64,000 nucleotides of DNA, from positions 173,033 to 237,032 of the forward strand of contig VGBM01000002.1 in NCBI GenBank assembly GCA_016870485.1, written 5' to 3'. A model generated the notes under the pieces. That model did no database searches and had not been told where the DNA came from. It saw nothing but the letters and a program-made list of their open reading frames with translations. The DNA comes from Actinomycetota bacterium. Lineage in GTDB: Bacteria > Actinomycetota > Thermoleophilia > Gaiellales > F1-60-MAGs149. This document shows, one piece after another, positions 49,356 to 59,082 of this stretch; within the stretch, counting starts at the first letter, position 1, and each line of letters starts with the position of its first letter. A program made the translations under genes and the position numbers.

Positions 49356-50041
49356 GCGGCGAGGAGCCGGCCGAGCGGGCCGGCGAGCACGTCCCAGACC
49401 CCGGCCGGCGTGGCCGACCCGCAGCCCGCGGCCGCGGCCAGCATCGCGGTCGCCGCGAGGGCGTCGGCCAGGTCGTCGCCGTCGACGAGGTGGTCGGCGA
49501 CCCGCGCGGGCGCGGTCGTGACGGGCACGGCGATCTGGTGCAGGACGGCGCCGCGGCGGCGGCGCTGGGCGAGGCCCACGAGCTTGCGCCCGTCGTCGAG
49601 CACGATCTCGTAGGGCGAGATGCCGGCCCAGCAGGCGCGCCGCGCGGCGGCCCGGCGCGCCTCGGACATCGCGCGCGCCTCGTCCACGGCCACCGTGCGG
49701 CAGCCGACGCCAAGGCCGGCGAGGGCGTCGCGGACGGCCTCGCCGACGGGGCGGTAGGCCTCCGTCACGTCCTCGGGGGCGAGCGGGTGCCCGGCGGGCA
49801 CGGCGAGGTCGACGAGCAGGGTGCCGGCGTCGCAGAGGACGGCGCCGCCACCCGTGCCGCGGCGCGCCACGGGGATCTCGGGGCGGGCGTCGGCCTCCGG
49901 CTGGGCGGAGCCGAGGACGAGCGCGGCCGGCTCGACCACGCAGGCGGCGAGGCCCGCGCGCCCGTCCCGGGCGGCCTCGAGCAGGGCGGGCCCGAGCGCG
50001 ACGTAGGCGGCGGCGTCGAGCCGGCGCAGCGGCTCCGTCAC
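49352..50041 (-). CDS. lipoate-protein ligase A / octanoyltransferase family protein
   Basis: 229 residues from GTG 50041. The biotin/lipoate A/B ligase fold is marked by PVARRGTGGGAVLCDAGTL, the conserved Lys in RKLVGLAQRRRRGAVLHQ and a C-terminal helical part. It should attach lipoyl or octanoyl groups to lipoyl domains, as LplA or LipM; these cannot be told apart by eye. The GTG overlaps the csoR stop as GTGA, an odd partner for a copper repressor. Confidence 0.85.
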   Translation of the reverse strand: MTEPLRRLDAAAYVALGPALLEAARDGRAGLAACVVEPAALVLGSAQPEADARPEIPVARRGTGGGAVLCDAGTLLVDLAVPAGHPLAPEDVTEAYRPVGEAVRDALAGLGVGCRTVAVDEARAMSEARRAAARRACWAGISPYEIVLDDGRKLVGLAQRRRRGAVLHQIAVPVTTAPARVADHLVDGDDLADALAATAMLAAAAGCGSATPAGVWDVLAGPLGRLLAA

Positions 50042-50334
50042 GCGCGCCGCCCGGCGAGGCGCCCGACGGCGGCCATCAGCTCCGCGATCCGCTCCTCCTC
50101 CGTGCCGGGGCCGTGGCCGCCGACCACGCAGTGGCGGACGTGCTCGTCGAGCACGCCGAGGGCGACGCGGTCGAGCGCGGCGCGGGCGGCCGCGATCTGC
50201 GTGAGGACGTCGATGCAGTAGCGGTCCTCCTCGACCATCCGCGCGACGCCGCGCACCTGGCCCTCGGCGCGCGAGAGGCGTGCGAGCAGCTCGTCCTTGG
50301 TGGCGGCGTACCCGCCCGTCGCGGTGTCTTCCAT
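50038..50334 (-). CDS. csoR: copper-sensing transcriptional repressor
   Basis: 98 residues, a DUF156 four-helix repressor. The Cu(I) ligands Cys40, His65 and Cys69 have the spacing of CsoR from mycobacteria (25 and 4). Without copper it should bind the palindrome in the intergenic region and hold down copA and itself. ATG 50334 has TAGGCT six bases upstream. The lipoate-ligase-family gene follows with a GTGA overlap. Confidence 0.95.
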   Translation of the reverse strand: MEDTATGGYAATKDELLARLSRAEGQVRGVARMVEEDRYCIDVLTQIAAARAALDRVALGVLDEHVRHCVVGGHGPGTEEERIAELMAAVGRLAGRRA

Positions 50335-50340
50335 GATCGT

Positions 50341-50346
50341 AGCCTA
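50341..50346 (-). promoter_or_regulatory. -10 hexamer TAGGCT for csoR
   Basis: Ends six bases before ATG 50334. The CsoR palindrome begins three bases further upstream. Confidence 0.6.
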
Positions 50347-50348
50347 TC

Positions 50349-50365
50349 ATACCCCTAGGGGGTAT
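50349..50365. promoter_or_regulatory. CsoR operator
   Basis: ATACCCCTAGGGGGTAT is a nearly perfect dyad around CTAG, matching the C-run/G-run form known for CsoR sites. It lies between the divergent -10 elements of csoR and copA, so one bound tetramer can block both. Confidence 0.88.
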
Positions 50366-50367
50366 GG

Positions 50368-50373
50368 TAGGGT
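50368..50373 (+). promoter_or_regulatory. -10 hexamer TAGGGT for copA
   Basis: Ends nine bases before ATG 50383. TATGGT (50363-50368) overlapping the operator edge is an alternative. Confidence 0.5.
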
Positions 50374-50382
50374 GCGAGGGCG

Positions 50383-52584
50383 ATGACCGTCGAGTCCCCC
50401 ACCCCCGCGCACGTCGACTTGGCCCTCGAGGGCCTGCACTGCGCCGCCTGCGTCGGGCGCACCGAGCAGGCGCTGGCCGCCGTCCCCGGCGTCGCGCGCG
50501 CCACCGTCAACCTCGCCACGGAGCGCGCCGCCGTCGACTTCGACCCGGATCGGGCCTCCGTGCCCCTGCTGGTGCGCGCCGTCGCGGAGGCCGGCTACGG
50601 CGCCGAGCCCGTCGCGGGCGCCGGCCCCCGCCCCGCCGGCCGTGACCCGCTCGTGCCGCGCATGATCGTGGCCGTCGCCCTGTCGCTGCCCGTCGTGCTG
50701 CTCTCGATGCTGCCCCCGCTGCAGTTCCCGGGCTGGGGCTGGCCGGTCGGCGCCCTCGCCACCCCCGTGGCCCTCTGGTGTGCCTGGCCGTTCCACCGCG
50801 CCGCCTGGGCCGCCCTGCGCCACCGCACGGCCTCCATGGACACCCTCATCTCGCTCGGCGTCCTCGCCGCCTGGGCCTCGTCCACGGCCGCGCTCGTCCT
50901 CACCGACGCCGCCTCCATGCCGATGCACCTGTCCCTGACCGCGCGCGGCGAGACGGGTGCCCTCACCTACGAGGTGGCGGCCGTGGTCACCGCGCTGCTC
51001 CTCGTCGGCCGGGTGCTCGAGCTGCGCGCCCGCCGCCGCGCCGGCGACGCCGTCCGCGCCCTCGGCGAGCTGTCCGCCCCCGACGCCGTCCTCGTCCGCC
51101 CCGCGGGCGACCTCGTCGTGCCCGCGGCCGCGCTCGCGGTCGGCGACCGGATTCGCGTGCGCCCCGGCGAGCGGGTCGCCGTCGACGGCCGCGTCGTCGC
51201 GGGCGCCTCGAGTCTCGACCAGGCGCTCCTGACCGGCGAGAGCGCGCCCGTCGACGTCGGCCCGGGCGACGAGGTGCCCGGGGGCGCCCTCAACACCACC
51301 GGCACGCTCGTGGTCGAGGCGCTGCGGGTGGGCGCGGACTCCGCGGCCGCCCGCATCGCCCGCCTCGTCGAGCAGGCCCAGACGGAGAAGGCGTCCGCCC
51401 AGCGGCTCGCCGACCGCGTCGCGGGCGTGTTCGTGCCGATCGTGCTCGTGATCGCGGCGGCCACCTGCGGGGTCTGGCTGGCCGCGGGCGCCACGTGGTC
51501 GGAGGCGCTCGCCCCCGCCGTCGCCGTCCTCGTCGTCGCCTGCCCATGCGCCCTCGGCCTCGCGGTGCCCGCCGCCCTGCTCGTGGCCACGGGCCGCGGC
51601 GCCCAGCTCGGCATCCTGCTGCGCGGCGCACCGTCCCTCGAGCGGGCCGAGCGCGTCGACGCGGTGGTGCTCGACAAGACCGGCACCGTCACCGAGGGCC
51701 GCATGGAGCTCGCCGCCGTCCACCCCGCCCCCGGCGAGGACCCCGACGTCGCGCTGCGCCTCGCGGCCGCCGTCGAACGCGGCTCCGAGCACCCCGTCGG
51801 CCGCGCGATCGCCGCCGCCGTCGAGGACGCGCCCGCCGCCAGTGGCTTCGCGGCCCGGCCGGGCGTCGGCGCCGAGGCCGACGTCGAGGGCCGGCGCGTG
51901 GTCGTCGGCCGTCCGGAGCGCCTCGCCGCCGAGGGCCTCCCCCTCGGCCCCGAGCTGGAGGCGGCCGCCGCCCACGAGGCCGCCGAGGGGCGGGCGCTCG
52001 CCGCCGTCGCCTGGGACGGGCGCGTGCGCGCGCTCGTCTCCACCGCCGACCGCATCCGCCCCACGAGCGCCGCCGCGGTGACCGCGCTGCGGGCGCTCGG
52101 GCTCGAGCCGGTCCTCCTGACCGGCGACGGCGCCGCCGCCGCGGGCGTCGTCGCCCGCGCCGTCGGGATCGAGCGGGTGATCGCCGACGTGCTGCCCGAG
52201 GACAAGGCCGCCGAGGTCGCGCGCCTGCAGGCCGAGGGCCACGCCGTCGCCGTCGTCGGCGACGGCCTCAACGACGCGCCGGCGCTCGCCCGCGCCGACC
52301 TCGGCGTCGCGATGGGCTCCGGCGCCGACGCGGCCCAGGCCGCCGCCGACGTCACCCTGGTCCGCGCCGACCTGATCGCCGCCGCCGACGCCGTCCGGCT
52401 CGCGCGGCGCACGATGGCCACGATCCGGGGCAACCTGGCCTGGGCCTTCGGATACAACGTCGTCCTGATCCCGCTCGCCGCCCTCGGCTTCCTGAACCCG
52501 ATCCTGTCGGGCCTCGCGATGGCCGCCTCGAGCCTGTTCGTCCTCGGCAACTCGCTGCGCCTGCGGCGCTTCCGACCCCTCTAG
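50383..52584 (+). CDS. copA: copper-exporting P1B-type ATPase
   Basis: 733 residues. One N-terminal HMA domain with Cys20 and Cys23 (GLHCAACVG), eight predicted membrane helices, the Cys387-Pro-Cys389 translocation motif, phosphorylated Asp431 in DKTGTVTEG, and GDGLNDAPALARAD. YN in helix seven and MAASS in helix eight are the Cu(I) signature of P1B-1 pumps. It exports Cu(I) from the cytoplasm and is under the divergent CsoR. A GC-rich dyad overlaps its stop. Confidence 0.96.
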   Translation: MTVESPTPAHVDLALEGLHCAACVGRTEQALAAVPGVARATVNLATERAAVDFDPDRASVPLLVRAVAEAGYGAEPVAGAGPRPAGRDPLVPRMIVAVALSLPVVLLSMLPPLQFPGWGWPVGALATPVALWCAWPFHRAAWAALRHRTASMDTLISLGVLAAWASSTAALVLTDAASMPMHLSLTARGETGALTYEVAAVVTALLLVGRVLELRARRRAGDAVRALGELSAPDAVLVRPAGDLVVPAAALAVGDRIRVRPGERVAVDGRVVAGASSLDQALLTGESAPVDVGPGDEVPGGALNTTGTLVVEALRVGADSAAARIARLVEQAQTEKASAQRLADRVAGVFVPIVLVIAAATCGVWLAAGATWSEALAPAVAVLVVACPCALGLAVPAALLVATGRGAQLGILLRGAPSLERAERVDAVVLDKTGTVTEGRMELAAVHPAPGEDPDVALRLAAAVERGSEHPVGRAIAAAVEDAPAASGFAARPGVGAEADVEGRRVVVGRPERLAAEGLPLGPELEAAAAHEAAEGRALAAVAWDGRVRALVSTADRIRPTSAAAVTALRALGLEPVLLTGDGAAAAGVVARAVGIERVIADVLPEDKAAEVARLQAEGHAVAVVGDGLNDAPALARADLGVAMGSGADAAQAAADVTLVRADLIAAADAVRLARRTMATIRGNLAWAFGYNVVLIPLAALGFLNPILSGLAMAASSLFVLGNSLRLRRFRPL

Positions 52585-52598
52585 GGGGTCCGCCTACC

Positions 52599-52620
52599 GT
52601 CCCGGCAGGGAGCCCGGGAC
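52599..52620 (+). terminator. weak hairpin after copA
   Basis: GTCCCGG (52599-52605) and CCGGGAC (52614-52620) pair around an eight-base loop 15 bases past the copA stop. No T-run. Confidence 0.35.
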
Positions 52621-52673
52621 GCGCCGCGAACCTGCCGTAGGATGGGCGCGTCCGCCCCCGCGCCCGCCTCGCC

Positions 52674-53735
52674 ATGCGCCTCGCCCGCCACCTCATCACC
52701 GCGCTCCTCCTCGCCTGCGCCCTCGCCGCCCCGGCCGCCGCGCAGGAGCCGAGCGACGTCGATCAGGAGCTCGAGTACGGCATCCCGGACTACGCCTACG
52801 ACGCGGCGTACCGCGACCTCTCCGAGCTGCCCGACGTGCCGCGCCGCACCACCTTCACCCTCAAGGGCGACGACACGATGATGGCCAGCACCTGGTACAC
52901 GACCTGGAACGGGCGCACGCGGCGGCTGATCGCCCTCTACCCGAAGCTGCCGCAGCGCGAGCGGATGCCGCTCGTGCTCGTCTTCCACGGGGCGGGCGGC
53001 CACGCCCTCTGCGACCGCACCTTCGGCAACGTCCCCGGCCACTACCGCTTCGTGGTGGCCTGCGTCGACGGCCAGGGCGTGCGCAGCCGCGGCTACTCGT
53101 ACGGCGCCGCCCAGCACCTCGCCGACAGCGCCAAGGTGATCGACCACCTGCGCCGGCGCCTGCCGGGCCTGCGCATCGACCGCTCCCGCCTGGTCGCCGC
53201 CGGCGGCTCGATGGGCGGGCAGGAGGCGCTCCTGTTCGGGGCGCTCTACCCCCAGCTCGCGCAGACGATCGTGGCGATGGACATGCCGACCGACATAGGC
53301 AAGCGCTTCTGGAAGCTGCCGCGCTACCGCCAGATCGCGCTCTACAACGAGTGCCTCGCGATCCCCCAGCAGGACCCCGACTGCTACGCGCGGCGCAGCC
53401 CGCTGTCGGTGGCCGGCATCCTCGCCAACTCCGGCCAGCGGATGATCCTCTACTGGTCCGTCAACGACGACGTCTCGTCGCCCGAGCAGGCGCCCGCCTT
53501 CGCCCGCGCCGTGCGCGCCGCCAACCCGTCGCGCCCGTTCCTGATCCGGATCGGCAACTGGGTGCACGGCGGCGCGTGGGCTCCCGTCTCCTCGAACTTC
53601 GAGTGGCTCGCCGACGCGGGCCTCGTGCCGGACGCCACGCGCGCCGCGACGCGCTACCCGGCGGGCTACCGGATCCAGGTCGACGCCGCGACCTGGATCG
53701 ACGACCTGCCCGCCTTCCACGCCGACGACGAGTAG
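52674..53735 (+). CDS. secreted alpha/beta hydrolase, PHB-depolymerase/LpqC-like esterase
   Basis: 353 residues. An N-terminal signal peptide (1-24, cleavage after PAAA) marks it for export. The catalytic part has LVLVFHGAGGHALC, the nucleophile elbow GGSMGGQEALL, an Asp in YWSVNDDVSSPEQ and His in NWVHGGAW, in the order of polyester/feruloyl esterase-type hydrolases. Two Cys pairs could form disulfides outside the cell. TAGGAT at 52638-52643 lies 30 bases before the ATG. Substrate unknown. Confidence 0.85.
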   Translation: MRLARHLITALLLACALAAPAAAQEPSDVDQELEYGIPDYAYDAAYRDLSELPDVPRRTTFTLKGDDTMMASTWYTTWNGRTRRLIALYPKLPQRERMPLVLVFHGAGGHALCDRTFGNVPGHYRFVVACVDGQGVRSRGYSYGAAQHLADSAKVIDHLRRRLPGLRIDRSRLVAAGGSMGGQEALLFGALYPQLAQTIVAMDMPTDIGKRFWKLPRYRQIALYNECLAIPQQDPDCYARRSPLSVAGILANSGQRMILYWSVNDDVSSPEQAPAFARAVRAANPSRPFLIRIGNWVHGGAWAPVSSNFEWLADAGLVPDATRAATRYPAGYRIQVDAATWIDDLPAFHADDE

Positions 53736-53765
53736 GGACAGGCGCCCGGGTCGGCGCGCCGGGGC

Positions 53766-53771
53766 TACGAT
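53766..53771 (+). promoter_or_regulatory. -10 hexamer TACGAT for argF
   Basis: Ends twelve bases before ATG 53784; no clear Shine-Dalgarno. Confidence 0.45.
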
Positions 53772-53783
53772 GCGCGCCTTCCC

Positions 53784-54701
53784 ATGGGCGACCGCGACCT
53801 GCTCACCATCGCCGACCTCGACGCGGCGACCCTGCACGCGCTGATCGCGGACGCGCGCGCCGCGAAGGCCGACCCCGACGCGCTCGCCCCGATCCTCGCG
53901 GGCCGCACGGTGCTCGTCCACTTCACGAAGGCCTCGACCCGCACGCGGCTCTCCGTCGAGACGGCCGTGGCCCGCCTCGGCGGCCATCCCGTCTTCGCCC
54001 GCGGCGACGAGCTGCAGATGGGCCGCGGCGAGCCGATCGCCGACACGGCCCGCGTGGTGTCGCGGATGTGCGACGCGATCGTGATCCGCACCTTCGCGCA
54101 GGCCGACGTCGAGGAACTCGCCCGCCACGCCGACGTCCCCGTGGTCAACGCCCTCACCGACGCGCACCACCCCCTGCAGGCGCTCGCCGACCTGATGACG
54201 ATCGAGGAGCGCCTCGGCGGGCTCGCCGGCCTCGAGCTCGCGTGGGTCGGCGACGGCAACAACGTGCTGCACTCGCTGGCCGAGGCGGCCGCGCTGGCCG
54301 GGATGCACGTCCGCATCGCGAGCCCGGCGGGCTACGCGCCCGACCCCGCGATCCTCGCCGGGGCGCAGGCCACGGCGGCGGTCCACGGCGGCTCCGTCGC
54401 CCTCGTCGACTCGCCGGCGGCGGCCGTGACCGGCGCCGACATCGTCGTCACCGACGTCTTCGTGTCGATGGGCGAGGAGGCGCAGGCCGCCGAGAAGCCG
54501 GCGGCCTTCGCGGGCCACCAGGTGGATGCGGCGCTGATGGCGCAGGCCAAGCCGACGGCCGTGTTCCTGCACTGTCTGCCGGCGCACCGCGGCGAGGAGG
54601 TCGCGGCCGAGGTCATCGACGGGCCGCAGTCCGTGGTCTGGGACGAGGCCGAGAACCGCCTGTACACGACCATCGCGGTCCTGCGCCACCTGCTCGGCTG
54701 A
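53784..54701 (+). CDS. argF: ornithine carbamoyltransferase
   Basis: 305 residues. It makes citrulline from ornithine and carbamoyl phosphate. The carbamoyl-phosphate motif is STRTR (51-55), followed by HHPLQALADLMT, the ornithine-loop equivalent TDVFVSMGEE and HCLPAHRG. All catalytic parts are intact. No other arg gene lies beside it. It ends eight bases before the convergent DUF255 gene. Confidence 0.96.
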   Translation: MGDRDLLTIADLDAATLHALIADARAAKADPDALAPILAGRTVLVHFTKASTRTRLSVETAVARLGGHPVFARGDELQMGRGEPIADTARVVSRMCDAIVIRTFAQADVEELARHADVPVVNALTDAHHPLQALADLMTIEERLGGLAGLELAWVGDGNNVLHSLAEAAALAGMHVRIASPAGYAPDPAILAGAQATAAVHGGSVALVDSPAAAVTGADIVVTDVFVSMGEEAQAAEKPAAFAGHQVDAALMAQAKPTAVFLHCLPAHRGEEVAAEVIDGPQSVVWDEAENRLYTTIAVLRHLLG

Positions 54702-54708
54702 CGGCCCG

Positions 54709-56778
<2,070 letters not shown>

Positions 56779-56812
56779 CAGGGCTCCGTGGGGTGGTCGT
56801 CGGGGCCGGGCG

Positions 56813-57205
56813 TCAGGCCGGGGCGAGCACCGGCAGCCCGACCGCGCGACAGGCCTCCTGCAGGCGACCGTCGTACGTCATGACCGCGGTGGGCTCCTCG
56901 AGCGCGAGCGCCGTGGCGATGTGGATGGCGTCAGGCGACCGCAGCGCGACGCCCGGGGCGAGGTGGGCAGCGACGGCGATGACCGCCCGCGAGATGTCGA
57001 CGCGGTCGACCAGGTCCAGCATCGACTGCAGCCGTCGCGCGGCGTCGCCCCCGGCCCGGGCCGCCGTCCGGCCGACCTCCACCTCGAGCAGCGCCGACGA
57101 CACGACGGGGCCCGGATGCGCGGCGAGCGCGGCGCGCGCCGCGGCGGAGCCGTCCTCGTCGCCGCAGGCCCGCACGTAGGCCGAGGTGTCGAGGTAGAGG
57201 ATCAC
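56813..57205 (-). CDS. PIN-domain toxin (VapC-like) of a Phd/VapC pair
   Basis: 130 residues from GTG 57205. [10 protein letters not shown] (Asp6), LLEVEVGRT with the Glu, [12 protein letters not shown] and TYDGRLQEA provide the PIN acidic set. GTG overlaps the antitoxin stop as GTGA. Intact and presumably active as an RNase. Confidence 0.9.
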   Translation of the reverse strand: MILYLDTSAYVRACGDEDGSAAARAALAAHPGPVVSSALLEVEVGRTAARAGGDAARRLQSMLDLVDRVDISRAVIAVAAHLAPGVALRSPDAIHIATALALEEPTAVMTYDGRLQEACRAVGLPVLAPA

Positions 57206-57510
57206 GCGGGCGACTCGCCCGGCGCGTCCTCGCGCCGCACCTCGTCGAGGACCGCCGAGAGCGCGGTCTCCCCGGGCTCCCGCCGGATCGGGTCGAGGTC
57301 GAGCCACGCCGACGCGGGCCGCGTGGCGGGGCGCAGGAGCCCCTGCTCGATCCAGTCCTCGCGCCATCCGCGGGTCGCGGCGTCGAGCGGGACGAGGCGC
57401 GCGATCGGCCGTCCCCGCTCCGTGACGGTGATCGTCTCGCCGCCCTTGACCCGGCTCAGGTAGGTGCTCGCGTACTGTCGGAGTTCGCGGATGCCGATGG
57501 TGTCAGCCAT
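57202..57510 (-). CDS. Phd/YefM-family antitoxin
   Basis: 102 residues. GIRELRQYASTYLSRVKGGETITVTERGRPIARLVP is the classical Phd DNA-binding fold; the C-terminal third is the toxin-binding tail. TACCGT ends seven bases before ATG 57510, and a palindrome covers both -10 and start codon, so autorepression is direct. Coupled to the PIN toxin by GTGA. Confidence 0.92.
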   Translation of the reverse strand: MADTIGIRELRQYASTYLSRVKGGETITVTERGRPIARLVPLDAATRGWREDWIEQGLLRPATRPASAWLDLDPIRREPGETALSAVLDEVRREDAPGESPA

Positions 57511-57528
57511 GTGCTACACGGTAGCACA
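57510..57528 (-). promoter_or_regulatory. Phd-type operator over the -10 and start codon
   Basis: TGTGCTAC, ACG, GTAGCACA (57510-57528) is a perfect eight-base-arm dyad. On the minus strand it holds TACCGT (57523-57518) and touches the ATG at 57510-57508, so the antitoxin-toxin complex would block polymerase at the transcript start. Confidence 0.75.
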
Positions 57529-57542
57529 TTGCGGGCGGATCG

Positions 57543-57574
57543 GGCCGGCAGCGCCCCCCTGGGCGCCGCCGGCC
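57543..57574 (-). terminator. hairpin after the peroxiredoxin gene
   Basis: A 14-base stem (57543-57556 with 57561-57574, one G-T pair) and four-base loop begin eight bases past the peroxiredoxin stop. It has no T-run but lies immediately before the Phd/PIN promoter. Confidence 0.6.
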
Positions 57575-57581
57575 GCACCGC

Positions 57582-58241
57582 TCAGCCCTTCGGCTGCGGG
57601 ACGATCCGGATGTACGGCTTCGGCTCGTCCCAGCCCTCGGGCCAGATCTCCTTGGCCTGCTCGTTGTTGACCGAGCCGGCGATGATCACGTCGCCGCCCT
57701 GCTGCCACTGGGCGGGCGTCGCGACCTTGTGGTTCGCGGTCAGCTGCAGCGAGTCGATCACGCGCAGGATCTCGTCGAAGTTGCGGCCCGTCGTCATCGG
57801 GTACGCGAGGACCAGCTTGACCTTCTTGTCGGGGCCGACCACGAAGACGTTGCGCACCGTCAGGTTGTCCATCGGGGTGCGCTCGTCGGAGTCGCCCTCG
57901 ACCTCGGCCGGGAGCATGTCGTAGAGCTTCGCGACCGTGTAGTCGGCGTCGCCGATGATCGGGTAGTTCGGGCGGTGGCCCTGCGTCTCCTCGATGTCGT
58001 CGGCCCACGCCTCGTGCTTGTCGACGCGGTCGACGGAGAGGCCGATGACCTTGACGCCGCGCTTCGCGAACTCGCCGTTGATCGACGCCATGTAGCCGAG
58101 CTCGGTCGTGCAGACCGGCGTGAAGTTCTTGGGGTGGGAGAAGAGGACGGCCCACGAGTCGCCGATCCAGTCGTGGAAGTCGATCTCGCCCTCGGTGGTC
58201 TGGGCGGTGAAGTTCGGGGCGGTGTCGTTGATGCGCGGCAT
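57582..58241 (-). CDS. peroxiredoxin, 1-Cys (Prx6) type
   Basis: 219 residues. The peroxidatic Cys44 is in NFTPVCTTELG; there is no second conserved resolving Cys and the length and C-terminal extension (APYPMTTGRNFDEILRVIDSLQL onwards to WPEGW) match Prx6. It reduces peroxides in the cytoplasm. GAGGAG five bases before ATG 58241. TAGCGT (58273-58268) is a possible -10, and an unusually AT-rich stretch (58286-58316) further upstream may bind a regulator. Confidence 0.94.
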   Translation of the reverse strand: MPRINDTAPNFTAQTTEGEIDFHDWIGDSWAVLFSHPKNFTPVCTTELGYMASINGEFAKRGVKVIGLSVDRVDKHEAWADDIEETQGHRPNYPIIGDADYTVAKLYDMLPAEVEGDSDERTPMDNLTVRNVFVVGPDKKVKLVLAYPMTTGRNFDEILRVIDSLQLTANHKVATPAQWQQGGDVIIAGSVNNEQAKEIWPEGWDEPKPYIRIVPQPKG

Positions 58242-58267
58242 GGTGCTCCTCGGGGGGTGTGCGCCTC

Positions 58268-58273
58268 ACGCTA
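58268..58273 (-). promoter_or_regulatory. candidate -10 TAGCGT for the peroxiredoxin gene
   Basis: 27 bases before ATG 58241, with a Shine-Dalgarno between. TATAAC (58315-58310) is a second candidate. Confidence 0.4.
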
Positions 58274-58342
58274 CAGCATGAGGATCGCTTCTATCTCTGA
58301 TGACGTGGAGTTATAGCAGGATCGCGCGGGTCCGCCAGCCTG

Positions 58343-58735
58343 TCAGAGACAGGCGACGCCGATCCGCTCGGCCGCGCGGCGCAGGGCCGCGTCCTCCGTG
58401 GCCCACGGCGCGCCCACCTCGACGGCGAGCAGGAGGTACGCGGCGTCGTGGGCGTTCGACCCGGTCGCGAGCGCCGTCGCGAGGAGCGCGCCGCGCGGCT
58501 CGCGGTCGTCGACGACCTGGACCCCGGCTTCGCGCAGGAGGCCGAGCACCGCCTCGGCGCGCGCCGGGGACAGACGCCGATCACGCACCGCCCGCGCCAG
58601 CGCGGCGACCACCTCGGCGACCCAGTTCGGCGGGACGAGGGCCGCGCCCGGGATGGCCGCACCGTCGCCGAGCGCCGATGCCCCCTCGTCGTCGAGGAGG
58701 ATGCGGACGGCGGTCGAGGCGTCGAGGACCAGCAT
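58343..58735 (-). CDS. PIN-domain toxin (VapC-like) with frameshifted antitoxin
   Basis: 130 residues from ATG 58735. VLDASTAVRILLDDEG (Asp4), NWVAEVVAAL with the Glu, SNAHDAAYLLLA with the Asp and ATEDAALRRAA complete the PIN set; no damage is visible. The ATG overlaps the stop of the antitoxin in the restored frame (TGATG). The antitoxin carries a frameshift upstream, so expression of this toxin may be lowered or uncontrolled. Confidence 0.85.
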   Translation of the reverse strand: MLVLDASTAVRILLDDEGASALGDGAAIPGAALVPPNWVAEVVAALARAVRDRRLSPARAEAVLGLLREAGVQVVDDREPRGALLATALATGSNAHDAAYLLLAVEVGAPWATEDAALRRAAERIGVACL

Positions 58736-58967
58736 CAGCGGCGCTCGCGCCCCTCGCGGATCCACTCCACGATCTCCTCGCCCGTCGCGACGTGGCCGAT
58801 CTCACGGCGCAGCGCCCGCCCCCGCCCGGCCCACTCCGCTCCCGCGGCCTCGGGGGCGCGACCGGGACGAGCCGCGCCACCGGCCGCCCGTGGCGCGTGA
58901 TCGTGACCTCGCCGCCCGCCTCGACCGCGCGGACCAGCTCGGAGAATCGTGCCTTCGCGTCGGACAC
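58735..58967 (-). pseudogene. Phd-family antitoxin with a one-base frameshift
   Basis: From GTG 58967 the frame reads GVSDAKARFSELVRAVEAGG and ITRHGRPVARLVPVAPP, a clear Phd N-terminus. At the C-run opposite G58852-58856 the frame is lost. One more C would restore PPEAAGAEWAGRG and a tail ending GEEIVEWIREGRERR, with a stop that overlaps the toxin ATG. A single-base deletion in a homopolymer can be a real mutation, a phase-variable tract or a sequencing error. Confidence 0.75.
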
Positions 58968-58986
58968 GCCGATATCCGTAGCGAGA

Positions 58987-59011
58987 ATTCTGGTCAGAGT
59001 CTGATCAGAAT
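58987..59011. promoter_or_regulatory. 25-base dyad upstream of the frameshifted Phd/PIN pair
   Basis: Arms ATTCTG and CAGAAT enclose TCAGA, G and TCTGA, so the site is palindromic apart from the centre and one base on each side. It lies 20 bases before the antitoxin start, and CAGAAT (minus strand, 58992-58987) could be the -10. A typical autoregulatory operator. It is 60 bases from the divergent hutI -10. Confidence 0.65.
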
Positions 59012-59070
59012 CCGCGCGGAGTCGCGCAGCCCGCGGACGGGCGCGCGCAGGACCGCGCCCGGCACCCCCG

Positions 59071-59076
59071 TAGACT
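59071..59076 (+). promoter_or_regulatory. -10 hexamer TAGACT for hutI
   Basis: Ends six bases before ATG 59083. Confidence 0.6.
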
Positions 59077-59082
59077 GCGCGC

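Noticed and set aside
52575..52590. Second CsoR-like palindrome at the copA stop
   Set aside because: It has two more bases in the centre than the real operator and overlaps coding sequence; more likely a chance GC dyad or part of a terminator.
58286..58316. OxyR site upstream of the peroxiredoxin
   Set aside because: CTAT and ATAG occur but 18 bases apart in the wrong order for the ATAG-N7-CTAT pattern.
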